In this document: piece by piece, positions 25,799 to 37,506 of the stretch
How the letters are laid out: every line of letters begins with the position of its first letter
Numbering within the stretch: the first letter of the stretch is position 1
From: Medakamo hakoo
Taxonomy: Eukaryota; Chlorophyta; Trebouxiophyceae; Coccomyxaceae
Assembly (NCBI GenBank): GCA_026636295.1
Contig: CP089464.1
Location: forward strand, 744,001 to 808,000
Direction: 5' to 3'
Length of the DNA: 64,000 nucleotides
Translations under genes and position numbers: made by a program
The notes under the pieces: generated by a model
Databases searched by the model: none
The model's input: only the letters and a program-made list of their open reading frames with translations
Told to the model about the DNA's origin: nothing

Positions 25799-26750
25799 TC
25801 AACCATCCCCGTCCCCCTCTTCCGGCTCATCCCACCCGCGCCCGGTCCGCACGACGGCGCCCAAATCCTCGCCGCGCGCCTCCGCCAGCTCCGTCGAGAA
25901 CTGGAAAAAGGAAGACGCGGCCGCCAGCGCGTCCACGTCGTCTGCGCCCGCCAACGGCCCCGCCGCCGCGCGCGCGTCGGCCGCCGCGACGCCTGCGGCC
26001 AGCAACCGCGCCGCGTCGGCCGGGCAGCGCGCTGCCGCGGCGGCGGCCTCGTCATCAAACGTCAGGTCAAACGCGTCTTCCAGGGCGAGCAAGACTTTGA
26101 GCTGTTGTTGGCGTCGTGTGTGTTGGTGTGACCGGAGGCGCGGGGTGAGAGAGTGCAAAAACAGCCGCGGGCGCGTGCACACGAAACACGCCCACAGCCC
26201 GCTGGAAAGGGACACACGCACGAACACACGAAAACGCACCACCGCCACATCGTCCGCGCCCAGGGACGCCCATGTCGCAGTGGGAGCAGGCGGCTGGGCC
26301 AAGCCCAGCGTCTTTTGGACGACGTCCAGCGTGTCGGCCAGGATCTGTTTTGTGGCGAGGGAGGGGGAGGGGAGGGGTGAGGGAGGGGTGGAGGTGGCGG
26401 CCGCGAGAGGGAGGAGCCTCAACAAGTCGCACGGCCACGCCCATACACCCCCCTTCCCAATCCCGCACGCCAGCTGGTCAGACTCTCTAGGCCATCAGTG
26501 GCTCTCATCAACACGCTGCGGTGCGGCGCAAAATAAGCCCCGCACGTGGAAGACTCACCCCGGCCGTGTCAATTTGCGACTTGAGCGCAGCCGCCAACGG
26601 TGCGACGACGCGGCTCCGCCGCGCGCCCACCGCGCGTAAAGCTGGCACCGAGCGAGGCAGCGCACGACACATGCATGGGCTAGGCATGCGTGACGTGCTG
26701 GCAGTGCGGCAGGTGGAGGCGGGAGCGCAGGACGGGAGTGGCGGCCGCAT
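25799..26750 (-). CDS. Acyl-carrier-protein-like protein lacking the phosphopantetheine serine
   Basis: Exons (minus) 26750-26559, 26344-26240 and 26101-25799, all phase 0, give 199 residues. The Ser/Arg/Ala-rich N-terminus (about 1-50) looks like an organelle transit peptide. From residue 65 there is an ACP fold: ILADTLDVVQKTLGL (helix I), then ATWASLGADDVAVLKVLLALEDAFDLTFDDE (loop and helices II-III; residues 88-118). In true ACPs the attachment motif is (G)ADSL; here D96 replaces the serine, so 4'-phosphopantetheine cannot be attached there. Alignment through helix II is gapless. The C-terminal 80 residues are Ala-rich then acidic. It may be a scaffold ACP-like protein. A mis-set splice junction is unlikely because the DD pair is inside an exon. 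Confidence 0.72.
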
Positions 26751-27107
26751 TGAGGTGTGTGACTAGTGCTTGTGGCGTCTCTTGTGTTTTTGTGTAACCC
26801 CACAGGTGTTGATTGTTTTGGTGTTGGTTTCACACGCCCCGGCATCATCACGCCCCCACACCTCGCGCCGCTCACACACGCCGCACTGGCGAGGGACAGG
26901 CGCCACACTTCTCTCCCCAGGCAAGCCCACGAAAAAAAGGGGAGGGGCGACCCCTCCATGCCCTCACCCCCGCCCGCCCGCCCGCCCCACACCACCCACC
27001 GCGCCTGAGTTTTCGCTCCCGTCCCCACCCCGCTCCCCCGCCACACACGGAAAGAAGGCGACGCCCGCACCGGACCCGGGGTCGCGCCCCCCCCCCTTCC
27101 CCTCTCC
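26751..27107. other. Spacer between the ACP-like gene and the prenyl synthase gene
   Basis: Promoter side of the ACP-like gene and 3' flank of the prenyltransferase (both minus). C-rich; no gene recognised. Confidence 0.5.
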
Positions 27108-28872
<1,765 letters not shown>

Positions 28873-29085
28873 GGTACGTGTCAGCGGTGGCGCAGGCACG
28901 GGAACAGGGCGTGTGCGTGCGTGGCCGTGCGGACGAGCGGGAGAGGGTTTTTCCTCCTCTCACGCAAAAAAAAAAACTCGAGTCTGGGGAGCGCGGCGCA
29001 CGGCCAGACTCGCAACCAGCAGGCGAGCAAAACGAGGCCGCCAGCGCGCCTCGCACCCCCCTCTTCCCAGTCCATCCACACACGC
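28873..29085. promoter_or_regulatory. Probable bidirectional promoter, prenyl synthase / LLPH-like gene
   Basis: 213 bp between divergent start codons, with an A-run near 28966-28976. Inferred from position. Confidence 0.4.
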
Positions 29086-29675
29086 ATGGCCAAGAGTCTG
29101 CGCTCCAATGGCCGGCGGGCCGTGCGCGCCGAGCGCCGGTGAGTGGGAGTGGTCGTCGGCCGTCGAGCAACTTAGGCCTGGCCGCCGCATGCATTTGGCC
29201 GTCTCACACGCCCTCCCATCGAAAACAACAGCTTGCGCGTCGCGGACAACCCCACGCTCAAAGCCCGGGAAGACGCGACGTCGGCCGTCATGGCCCGCGT
29301 CCTGGCGGCGGGCAAGGCGAGGCAGGCGGAGGTGAGAGGGTGGGAGCTGTTTTTTTTTCCGCTTGCGGCGGGCCGTCGCGCTCAACCCACGCTCACCTCC
29401 CCCCAACCCCCGTCCCCCACTCCACACACACCACAAAACAGCTCGCCGAAGCCCGGGCCACCGCCGCGGCCGCCGCGCCTGCACCCATGGAAGAAGTGGC
29501 GCCTGACACAACGGCGCCGGCTCTGGCCGTGCGGGCCGGGCGGGCGGGCAAGAAGGGCGGGCGTGGTGGGAAGGCGCGCAACCCCGCGCTCGCCGCCGGC
29601 GGCCTGAACGAGTTCCACCCCGTGGCGGGCAAGGGCAAGAAACGGCTGCGCAAGTCCATTTTCAACCGTCACTGA
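29086..29675 (+). CDS. LLP homologue / YBL028C-like nucleolar protein (DUF2423)
   Basis: Exons 29086-29138, 29232-29331 and 29442-29675 (phases 2 and 0) give 128 residues. It begins MAKSLRSNGRRAVRAERR, the N-terminal signature of the LLPH/YBL028C family, small basic nucleolar proteins linked to 60S ribosome assembly. The middle is a predicted helix (KAREDATSAVMARVLAAGKA), and the C-terminus is a Lys/Arg/Gly patch ending NEFHPVAGKGKKRLRKSIFN, with the short basic tail seen in relatives. A TGTAA, a polyadenylation signal used in green algae, occurs near 29973, about 300 nt past the stop. Confidence 0.8.
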
Positions 29676-30182
29676 TGCGATGTGAGGGGGTGGGGAGTGG
29701 GAGGAGAGGTAGAGAAGAAAAAAAAGGTGTGAAACACGCGGGCGGAAAATGTTTTTTCCTGGCGCCAACCACCCCCTCACACCAGCGCGGCAGCGAAACG
29801 GGGTTTTTGGTCTCCCACGCCGCCTCCCGCTCTCACCCGCTCCCTGGGTGTGGGGGGCAGGGAGGGGACACGCAGCGCGCCAAACACACCCCCAGCTTCA
29901 GCCGCGCGCGCGCCGCGCTCCCACCCCTCCCCCACTCGTTCTCACATGTTTTCAACCCGAGGCTGAAAAACGCGTTGTAACACACTCCACCTCCCTCTCT
30001 CTCTCTCTCTCTCTTCCGGCGCGAAAGGGGCACGCGCTCACGCACCCCCCCCCCCCCCAAACAAAGGAATCACGCCTTTCTCTCTCTCTCTCTCTCTCAC
30101 TCACTCACTCACACAGGCGCGCGCGCGCGCGCGCCGCGCGCAAACTCTCCCCCCCCCCCCCACCTCCCCCCTTCTCAACTCT
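29676..30182. other. Convergent spacer with (CT)n and (CG)n runs
   Basis: Between the LLPH-like gene (+) and a secreted orphan (-). Contains CT repeats near 29995-30013 and 30080-30098, a CACT run, alternating CG near 30118-30140 and C-runs. No gene recognised. Confidence 0.55.
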
Positions 30183-30208
30183 TCAGCCAGACGCGGCCAC
30201 GGAGCTGG

Positions 30209-30239
<31 letters not shown>

Positions 30240-31541
30240 ACCGCCCAGGAAGGGCATGAGCTTTGACAGACCAGCCAGCTTGCCTTCAATCGCCGACCCG
30301 GCCTCGCGCAGGGGGCCGGTCAGGGCGTCGGCCAGCGGCGCGGCGAACGCGGGGTCCACCGACACGTTGTACGGCGCGTACCCCAGCGCGTAGTTGACCT
30401 CCGGGCCGACGCGGGCGACGGGCACGCACGCCTTGCCGGACCACTGTGTGGGGTAGGGAGGGGTGGGGAGGGGGGAGGCGGGGGTGAGGGCGAGAGCGGG
30501 GCGGCGGGAACGTGGGGGGTGGGGTGGACCACGGACGGGGACGGGGTGGAAAAACAGGGGTGGGGTGGAAAATAAAAACACGCGCGCGCGGCCACGCACC
30601 GACGCGGCCGACAGGTAGGGCAGCGCGCACACGGCGGGGCGGCGCTCCAGCGTCATGAAGGGCGGGCGGCACGCCAGCTCCCCCGTCTTCGCCGTGAACT
30701 GGCATTCGCCGGGCACCAGGCGCAACTCGACTTCGGGGAAGGAGCAGCGGCCGCGGACCGGGCGGGGCGGGGCCAGCGCCTCGGGCGTGCACAGCCCGTC
30801 GACCAGGCCGTCCACGGCGTCCGCCAGGGCGGCCACGTCCTTGGCGGAGGTCGCGTTTTTCAGGCCGGACGCAAAGTTGGTCAGGGCGCGCAGGTTGCCG
30901 GCCGGGTAGGAGACGGACGCGGCGCCGCCCGGGCCAAAGTCTGGCGCGCGGGCGGATGGGTGGGTGAGGGGGAGGGGGGGGGGGGAACGGTGAGCCCGCG
31001 CCAGCCGACCTCGGCTCTGTTTTGGGGGGGCCCTCTTGTTTTCGCCGGTCGCGCGCGCCCCCGCCCCCCGTCCCCCCACGTCCACACACTCACCAAACAC
31101 GCCCGGCGGCTTCAGGAACCCGTTCTCGCCCAGGTCGTTGTCCAGCAGGGCGCCCAGGACGCCCTCCAGCCCGGCCGCCAGCTTGTCGCGCGCGCCGCGC
31201 CCGGCCCCGCGCACGAGGTCCGCCCCGAAATCCAGTTTACTCAGCAGGCCGCCGATGATGGGGGCGGAGGTCACGGGCCCAGCGGGGCCGCCGGACGATG
31301 AGGAGGCTGGGCGTGTTGTGTGGGTGGGTGGGGTGGGGGTGGGGTGGGCGTGAGAGCGCGGCGCGGGGGCGCGACAAAAAAAGGCACGCCGGGGCCACCG
31401 CACGCCCCGGGGGCGGCGGTCGGCACTGTTCTCCCCTCCCTCCACCCCAGACCACGCACAGGACCCGGCCGCAGTCTGGGCGGCGGCCGCGCCGGCGGCG
31501 ACCAGGACGAGCAGGGCGCGGGTGGCGGCGCGAGGAGCCAT
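30183..31541 (-). CDS. Secreted six-cysteine orphan protein
   Basis: Four exons (minus): 31541-31460, 31306-31094, 30940-30600 and 30443-30183; phases 1, 1, 0 close, giving 298 residues. A signal peptide (about 1-24, RALLVLVAAGAAAAQTA) is followed by a Ser/Gly linker. I recognise no domain. The mature protein has helical, Ala/Leu-rich stretches (KDVAALADAVDGLVDGL) and six cysteines in CTPEAL, RCSFPEV, ECQFTAK, ACRPPF, VCALPYL and ACVPVAR, probably three disulfides. An 11-12 residue Gly run lies near the C-terminus. Clean splice phases and coherent non-repetitive sequence argue for a real gene. Extracellular or cell-wall location is inferred from the signal peptide. Confidence 0.65.
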
Positions 31542-31782
31542 GGTGTGAAAAGGGGAGCGGGCGGGCGTGTGTGGGCGGGGGTGGGGACAAAAAAAAAGGG
31601 CGGCTGGGTGGAACGGGGGAGTGAAGGGCGCTCCAGCTCGCGCGTCTCCCCATCCGTCGCGCGCGCTACCCCGCCCGCCCGCCGTGCACCCACACGGCTG
31701 CGAAAAAAAAGTCTGAACGATGTCCCCGTCACACAGGCGCTCTGTCCCCCGTGCCCCCCTCTCACGCCCTCTCCCTTGCGCC

Positions 31783-33680
31783 TCACGCCTGGGCGCCACC
31801 ACCACCCTCCCCGTCGGCAGGCGGTCCGCCGCCCGCACCACGCCCGCCGCCGCCGCCGCCGCCGCCGCCCTTCTTCTTGGCCGCCGCCGCCGCCGGGTCG
31901 TAGCCCTTTTTGCTCAGCTTTTTGCCGCGCGTCACCTCGGGTTCAGGCGCCAAGTTCAAGCCGGCAATCAAGCTGGACATGGGCCGGACGGACGTGAAGG
32001 ACCGGACGACGTCGTCGGTGACGGCCGCCCGGCGCGCTTGGTGCCCCGCCACCAGGGCTTGGACGACTTCGATGAGGATGGCCTTCACCTCGCCGCTCAG
32101 CAGCTTGCCGGACCCGTAATCCGACCCGATCTGGGCCAGGCGGGCGTCGTCGTCCAGGAAGAACTGCAGCCACGCCCACGGCACGTCCACGGACAGGTCG
32201 GCGCCGCGGGCCCGGTGTTCCTCCACCGTCGCCCGCCCGCCACTGAACGCGTATTTGTTGATCTTCTTCTTGATGGCCGCGGGCGTGTCGGTCACAAAAA
32301 TGGCGGAGTTGGGGTCGGACGCACTCATCTTGCCGGACTCGCCCTGCAGGGCGGGGAAGAAGCGCGACTCGATCAGGGCCGGCTTGGCGTGGCCGAGCGC
32401 GCGCGCGACGTCGCGCGTCATGCGAAAGTACGGGTCCTGGTCGATGGCGCACGGGATGAGGCAGCGGACGCCCTTGCGCCGGCCAAAGATGTGGGGGAAC
32501 GAATCGGAAAAGGCGGGGGCGGCCTGGACGGCCGGGAAGGCGATGCGGCCGATGGGGTCGGAGTCGCCGAAGCCAAAGATGCCGCGCACCTGGTTGAGCG
32601 TGACGGCCGACTGGATGCGCACGATGTTTTTGTAAAACGCGCCGCCGACGTACTCAAAGTCGGTGAAGATGAAGGTGTCCTCGGGGCTGAAGCCGACGGC
32701 GATGATGTCCCTGATGTTGGCGTCGGCCAGGCGGGCCGTCTCGTCCGGCTCCAGCCCCCGCCACAGCGCCTTTTCGTCGTCCGTCAGCTGGATGACCAGC
32801 GGGACTTTGAAGGCCCGCTGCAGCCAGAGCGTGAATTGGAAGGGGATGAGGTGGCCCAGGTGCAGCGAGTCGGAGGACGGCCCCCGGCCGGTGTACAGGT
32901 AGAACGGCTCCTTGCGTTCGGCCGCGTCCAGGATGGCTTCCAGGTCGCGGTGCGCGAAAAAGGTGCCGCGCCGCAGGAGCGGGTGGGCGGTCGTGCCCGT
33001 CACGGCTTCCAGGCTGTGTGTGTTTTGTGAGGGGGCAGTCAGTGAGGGGGGGTGCGTGGGATGGGCGGGGGTGCGTGTGTGCGCGCGCGAAGCACACAGG
33101 CGCGCGCACCGTTTGACCAGGGCCTCGTCGATTTTGGAGCAGCCAAACTGTGATGGAGCGGGGTGGATGGGGTGGGGTGGGGTGGGGTGGGGTGGGGTGG
33201 GGTGGGGTGGGGGTGGGGAGGATGGAGGGGGGTGACCCCCTCCTCCGCAACAACACAGCCACCTCTCTTTACCTGGACCAGCAGTTTTTCGTAGTCTATT
33301 TTGCCGTCCGCGCCGGCCTGGACGGTCCAGGGGTCGACCTGATGGGAGGGGGGGGTGGAAGTTTGGAAGTTTGGAGGGGGGGGGAGAGGTGAGGGAGGCC
33401 GCGCGCAAAAGGCACGGATTGACGGCTCTGCACGCCAGGCCTCACTCACGCCGCGCGCGCCATCCTGCTTTCCGCCCGTAGCTCGGCTTGCCCACGCCCT
33501 GTGCGCACCCGCAGGCGATTGGTGCGAGGGGTGTTGGATTGTTCGTATTTTTTTTTTTTTTACCTTCTGGTCCGTCGCCGGCGCGGCCGCGGCGCCGCCT
33601 CCAGCGGGCGGCGACGGCGGCGCCGGCGCCGGCACCGGCGCGGCGGCCGCGGCGCCTTCCTCAGCCGGTGGGGTGGCCAT
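31783..33680 (-). CDS. Tryptophanyl-tRNA synthetase, cytosolic type
   Basis: Exons (minus) 33680-33564, 33338-33273, 33147-33110 and 33013-31783 give 483 residues, phases 0, 0, 2. Class Ic synthetase of eukaryotic/archaeal type: VDPWTVQ at the N-terminus, [44 protein letters not shown] (HIGH equivalent HLGH), [30 protein letters not shown], and the KMSKS loop [16 protein letters not shown]. The N-terminus is Ala/Pro-rich and lacks a WHEP domain. The C-terminus ends in a Lys-rich then poly-Gly tail. It charges tRNA-Trp in the cytosol. It is divergent with the SNF4-type gene, about 190 bp apart. Confidence 0.95.
33148..33272 (-). repeat. (GGGGT)n array in a TrpRS intron
   Basis: About ten units of GGGGT on the plus strand (about 33169-33219). 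In gene orientation it is an (ACCCC)n tract near the 3' splice site. It is intronic, not telomeric. Confidence 0.85.
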
Positions 33681-33868
33681 GCGCCTGGATGCGGCGAGTG
33701 CGCAACCCGCTGTGGGGGATGTGTGAGGATGGGGCTGCTGGGGCTCCCCTTCCTCCAAAAAAAAAGTCGTCGCGCGTCCGCACTGTGCAGTCCGGCCCGC
33801 GGAGAGCGGAGGAGAGGCTGGCCGCGGCCTTGACGCCCGCCGTCAACCCCTCCCCAGACCCCCCGACA
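33681..33868. promoter_or_regulatory. Probable bidirectional promoter, TrpRS / SNF4-type gene
   Basis: 188 bp between two divergent start codons; inferred from position only. Confidence 0.4.
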
Positions 33869-36512
33869 ATGGCCGCCCCGCCCCCACCCCCGCCCACGCA
33901 GGCGGGTGCGGCATCCATGTTTGTGCCGACCCGCTTCACCTGGCGGTTTGGCGGCCAGGCGGTGAGTGTGAGGAGAGCGCGTGTGCGGCGTCGGCGGCGC
34001 TGGCATCGCCCCCCGGCAACGAAAAAACGGCTTCCGCGACGACGGTTTGCTGCGCCTGCGTCGCCGCCTCTCTTGCCCGTCGATGGCAACGCTGCCTACC
34101 GCGCCCGGGTGTGCGTGACTGTGCATTGACACGCCCCGCCTTACCCCTCAAAAAACGCCAATTCCCCTTCCCTCACGCTTTTTTCCTCACTGCACCAGGT
34201 CCATCTGTGCGGCTCGTTCACGCGCTGGGTGGAGACCGTGCCCATGGCGCCCGTGCCGGGCAGCGAGGGCGAGTTTTCGGTGGTCGTCCACCTGCCGCCC
34301 GGGTGAGTTTTGGAGTGGTGGGGAGGGGAGCAGGGAGGAGAGACGGTGGAGCTTTTTAGGGCCACCGGCGTCCATGCCGCGGGTGCTCGACCCAGGACCC
34401 CGGGCAGGGGGAGGCGTCCCATCTACTCGCCTCACGCACGCGTTGATCTCACGCACACGCCCCCTTCCCCGTCCATCCGCACACACACCCGCCCCACCTC
34501 CCCCCAGTTACCACCAGTACAAGTTCATCGTGGACGGCGCCTGGCGCCACGACGCGGCGTCCCCCTTCATGCCCGACCCGCTGGGCAATGTGAACAACTG
34601 GCTGTTTGTGCGGCGCCCGGGGAGCAGCGCCGCCGTGGTGCCGGCTGGTGGAGGGGGTGGGAGCGTGGGCGGCGCGCTGGGCGATGGCGCCGGTGGCGAC
34701 GTGGACATGGTTGGACCCGGCTCGTCGGCGTCCGCGCTGACGGCATCGCTGGGCGGCGGCGGCGGCGGGATGGGCGCCGCGTCGGCCGCGGCCGCGGCCG
34801 CGGCCGCGACCGCGCTCGCTGGCGGACCTCCCTCGCTCCCGCCCACGCCCACGGCGGCCGGCGGCGGCAGCGACCCGGCCCAAGCCGCCGCGGCGGCTGC
34901 GGCAGCAGCAGCCGCGGCGGCCGCCGCGCACCAGGCGGCCGCCGCGGCGGCCGCCGCCGCGGCAGCGGCCGGCCTCCCCCCGCTCCACCACTCGCACTCG
35001 CTCCCCACGGCCGCGCCGGCCGCGCCGGCCGCGCCGCCGCCGCCGCTGCCGCCGCCGCCCGCCGCGTCCGCCGCGGGCGAGCCCGGCGCCAGCCGCGCCG
35101 CCCTGCGCGCCTGGCTGGCGTCCCACACCGCGGCCGAGCTGGTGCCCGAGTCGGGGCGGGTCGTCCTGCTCGACGCCCGCCTGCCAGTGCGGCTGGCCTT
35201 CCACGCGCTGCACGAACAAGGGGCCGCGTCCGCGCCCGTCTGGGACGCGGGCGCCCGGGCGTGCGTCGGCATGCTGTCCGCGTCCGACTTCATCCACGCC
35301 CTGGTCGCGCTGCGGGCGGGCGTGGCGGGCGGCGGGTCGCCCCTGTCCGAGTCCGAGATGGACGCCGTGTCGATCGGCGCGCTGCGCGACGGCGCGGCCG
35401 CGTCCGGCCGGCCGCCGCCCAAGGCCCTGGTGTCGGTGGGGCCCGACGACTCGTTGCTGGCGGTCGCGCGGGCGCTGGCGGCCGGCGGGGTCAGCCTGGC
35501 GCCCATCCTGGCGACGCAGCCCCCGCCGGCCGGCGACGGCGGCGGCGGCGGCGGCGGGCACTGGGCGCGGCGGGCGGCCGCGCACGCCGCCGCCGCGTCG
35601 TCGGCCGCCGGCCCGGCCTCCACGGCGGGCGGCGGCGGCGGCGGCGGGTCCCGGTCCGGGTCCGCCACGCCCCTGGGCCCGGGCGGCACGCCCGGCGCGT
35701 CGAGCTCCTCCCTGACCCGGCCGCTCGCGCCCGGGACGCCGACCAGCGCGGCCGCGGCGCTCGCGGCCGCGGGCGGCGCCGGGCCGTGCGTCCTGGGCCT
35801 CGCCTCCCTGGGCGGCCTGCTCGCCGCGTCCGCCCGGGGCGCGGGCGCCGGCCGCCCCGGCGCCCTGCGCGCCCTGGACGCCCCCCTGGCCGACCTGGCC
35901 GTCGGGACGTGGTGCCCGTCCGCGCCGCCCGGCCCGCCGGGCCGCACAGTCCGCCGCCTGGCGTCCGTGTCGCCGTCCACCCCGCTCGCGTCCGCCCTCG
36001 CCCTCCTGCTCGACGCGGGCGTGTCCGCCCTGCCGGTCGTCGCGTCGACCGATGGCGGCGGCGGCGGCGCCGGCGCGCTGCTGGACGCGTACGCGCGCGC
36101 CGACATCACCGCCCTGGCCCGCGGCGGCGCGTACGCCCGGCTGCAGTGGGAGGACGTGACGGTCGGCCAGGCGCTGGCCCTGGCCGCCCTGCCGCCGGGC
36201 TGGGGGGGCGGGGCGGGGCCGGGAGGGCTGCCGCCCCCCCAGCAGCCCGGCGGGACGGTGCCCGCCCAGCCGTCGGCGTCCGGCGCGGCATCGTCGGCGT
36301 CGCCCGGTGCGTCCGCCGGGTTTGGGTGCGGCCCGCACCCGCCGCCGCCGCGCGTCCGCACCGCCACGCCGTCGGACTCGCTGCGGTCGGTCGTCGCGGC
36401 GCTGGCCGTCCCGGGCGCGCGCCGCGTCTTCGTGGTGGACCCGGCCAGCCGGGCCCCGCTGGCGGTCATCTCGCTGTCGGACGTCGCGGCCTACCTGTTT
36501 GACTTGGGGTGA
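33869..36512 (+). CDS. SnRK1/AMPK beta-gamma subunit (SNF4-type, CBM48 plus CBS domains)
   Basis: Exons 33869-33961, 34199-34302 and 34508-36512 (phases 0, 2) give 733 residues. The N-terminus is a CBM48 glycogen/starch-binding domain: PTRFTWRFGG, VHLCGSFTRWVETVPM and YKFIVDGAWRHD. It is followed by CBS repeats (WLASHTAAELVPES, SMLSASDFIHALVAL-type, FVVDPASRAPLAVISLSDV). CBM48 fused to gamma-type CBS repeats is the plant-specific KIN-beta-gamma/SNF4 of the SnRK1 energy-sensing kinase. Long Ala- and Gly-rich linkers (about residues 140-250) and a Pro-rich insert are expansions not seen in land plants. The stop lies in GGGTGAGGGG, a donor-like sequence, but the last CBS repeat is complete. The call is supported by domain order. 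Confidence 0.9.
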
Positions 36513-36978
36513 GGGGGGAGGGTGAGGGGTGTGGGGGGTTGGGGGGGGGGAGACCGTGTCTGTGTGTGGGACGACGTGCTGTTGTTGGGTCTCCTGATTT
36601 TGTTGGGGTGCGGCGTGCAAGGTCTCCGGCGTTCGTCCGTCGTTTTTGTGTGTGGGCGCGGTGCGGCCCGCGCCTACGAAGCCGCCGAGCCGGCTCGTCG
36701 AGCTCTGACGAGGGGCGAGGGGGAGGGTGCCACAGGACAGCGCACACGTGCGTGGTCGCGGCGCGGAGGCGCGCGCGCCCCAGCCCGGCCAGCCCTAAAC
36801 CTCGCGCGGCCGAAAACATGAGGGTGGGACAATCTTTTTCGTGTCTTCGCTTTGCTAACAGAGAGACGCAGGCGGACGCACCCCTCACACCCCACCCACC
36901 ACTCGCTCAGTGCTGCTGGGATGCCCCGGAACACGAAACAAACAAAAAAAGGAGAGAGGCAGTCGCCGTCACGCCGTC
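36513..36978. other. Convergent spacer, SNF4-type gene / MAP3K
   Basis: G-rich directly after the SNF4 stop; nothing else recognised. Confidence 0.5.
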
Positions 36979-37475
36979 TCAAGCAGCCGGGCTGGCCGGC
37001 CCGCTCGCGCCGTCGCCGCTGGTCGCCGCGCTGCTGCCGCCCTCCCGCCCACCGCCGCCTGTCCCACCGCCGCCCGCCGCCCAGGACGACGGCTCGTCCA
37101 CCGGATTGTAATCATCGTCTTCATCGTCCTCGTCAGAGGCGGCTGGCGGCGGCGGCGGCGGCGCCGCGGCGGGCGCCGCCACCTCTGCCGCCTCGCCTCC
37201 CGCGTCACCGCTCGCGCCCGTCCCCCACAACCGGGCAGACGCGGCAGCCGCCAACAGCGACGCGGCCGCCCACCCGCCTCGAGCGGGACCAGCCCCGCCC
37301 GCCGCCGCCGCATTTTGGGCGCGCAAAGCCTCCAAAGCCGCTTCCGGGTCGCCGCCGCCCGCGGTGGAGGGAGTGCTGGCGGAGCGGGCGTCGTCGGCGG
37401 GGCCGCCGCCCGACGCGCTGCTGCTCCTGGCGGGTCGTTGCGAGGAGGGCGGCGGCGAGGAGCTGGGCGGGGAAG

Positions 37476-37506
<31 letters not shown>

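Noticed and set aside
33169-33219. (GGGGT)n as a telomere-like or internal telomeric repeat
   Set aside because: It lies inside a TrpRS intron between two coding exons with closing phases, so it is an intron repeat.
34449-36620. Two long minus-strand frames opposite the SNF4-type gene
   Set aside because: Composition-driven shadows; the plus frame encodes CBM48 and CBS motifs.
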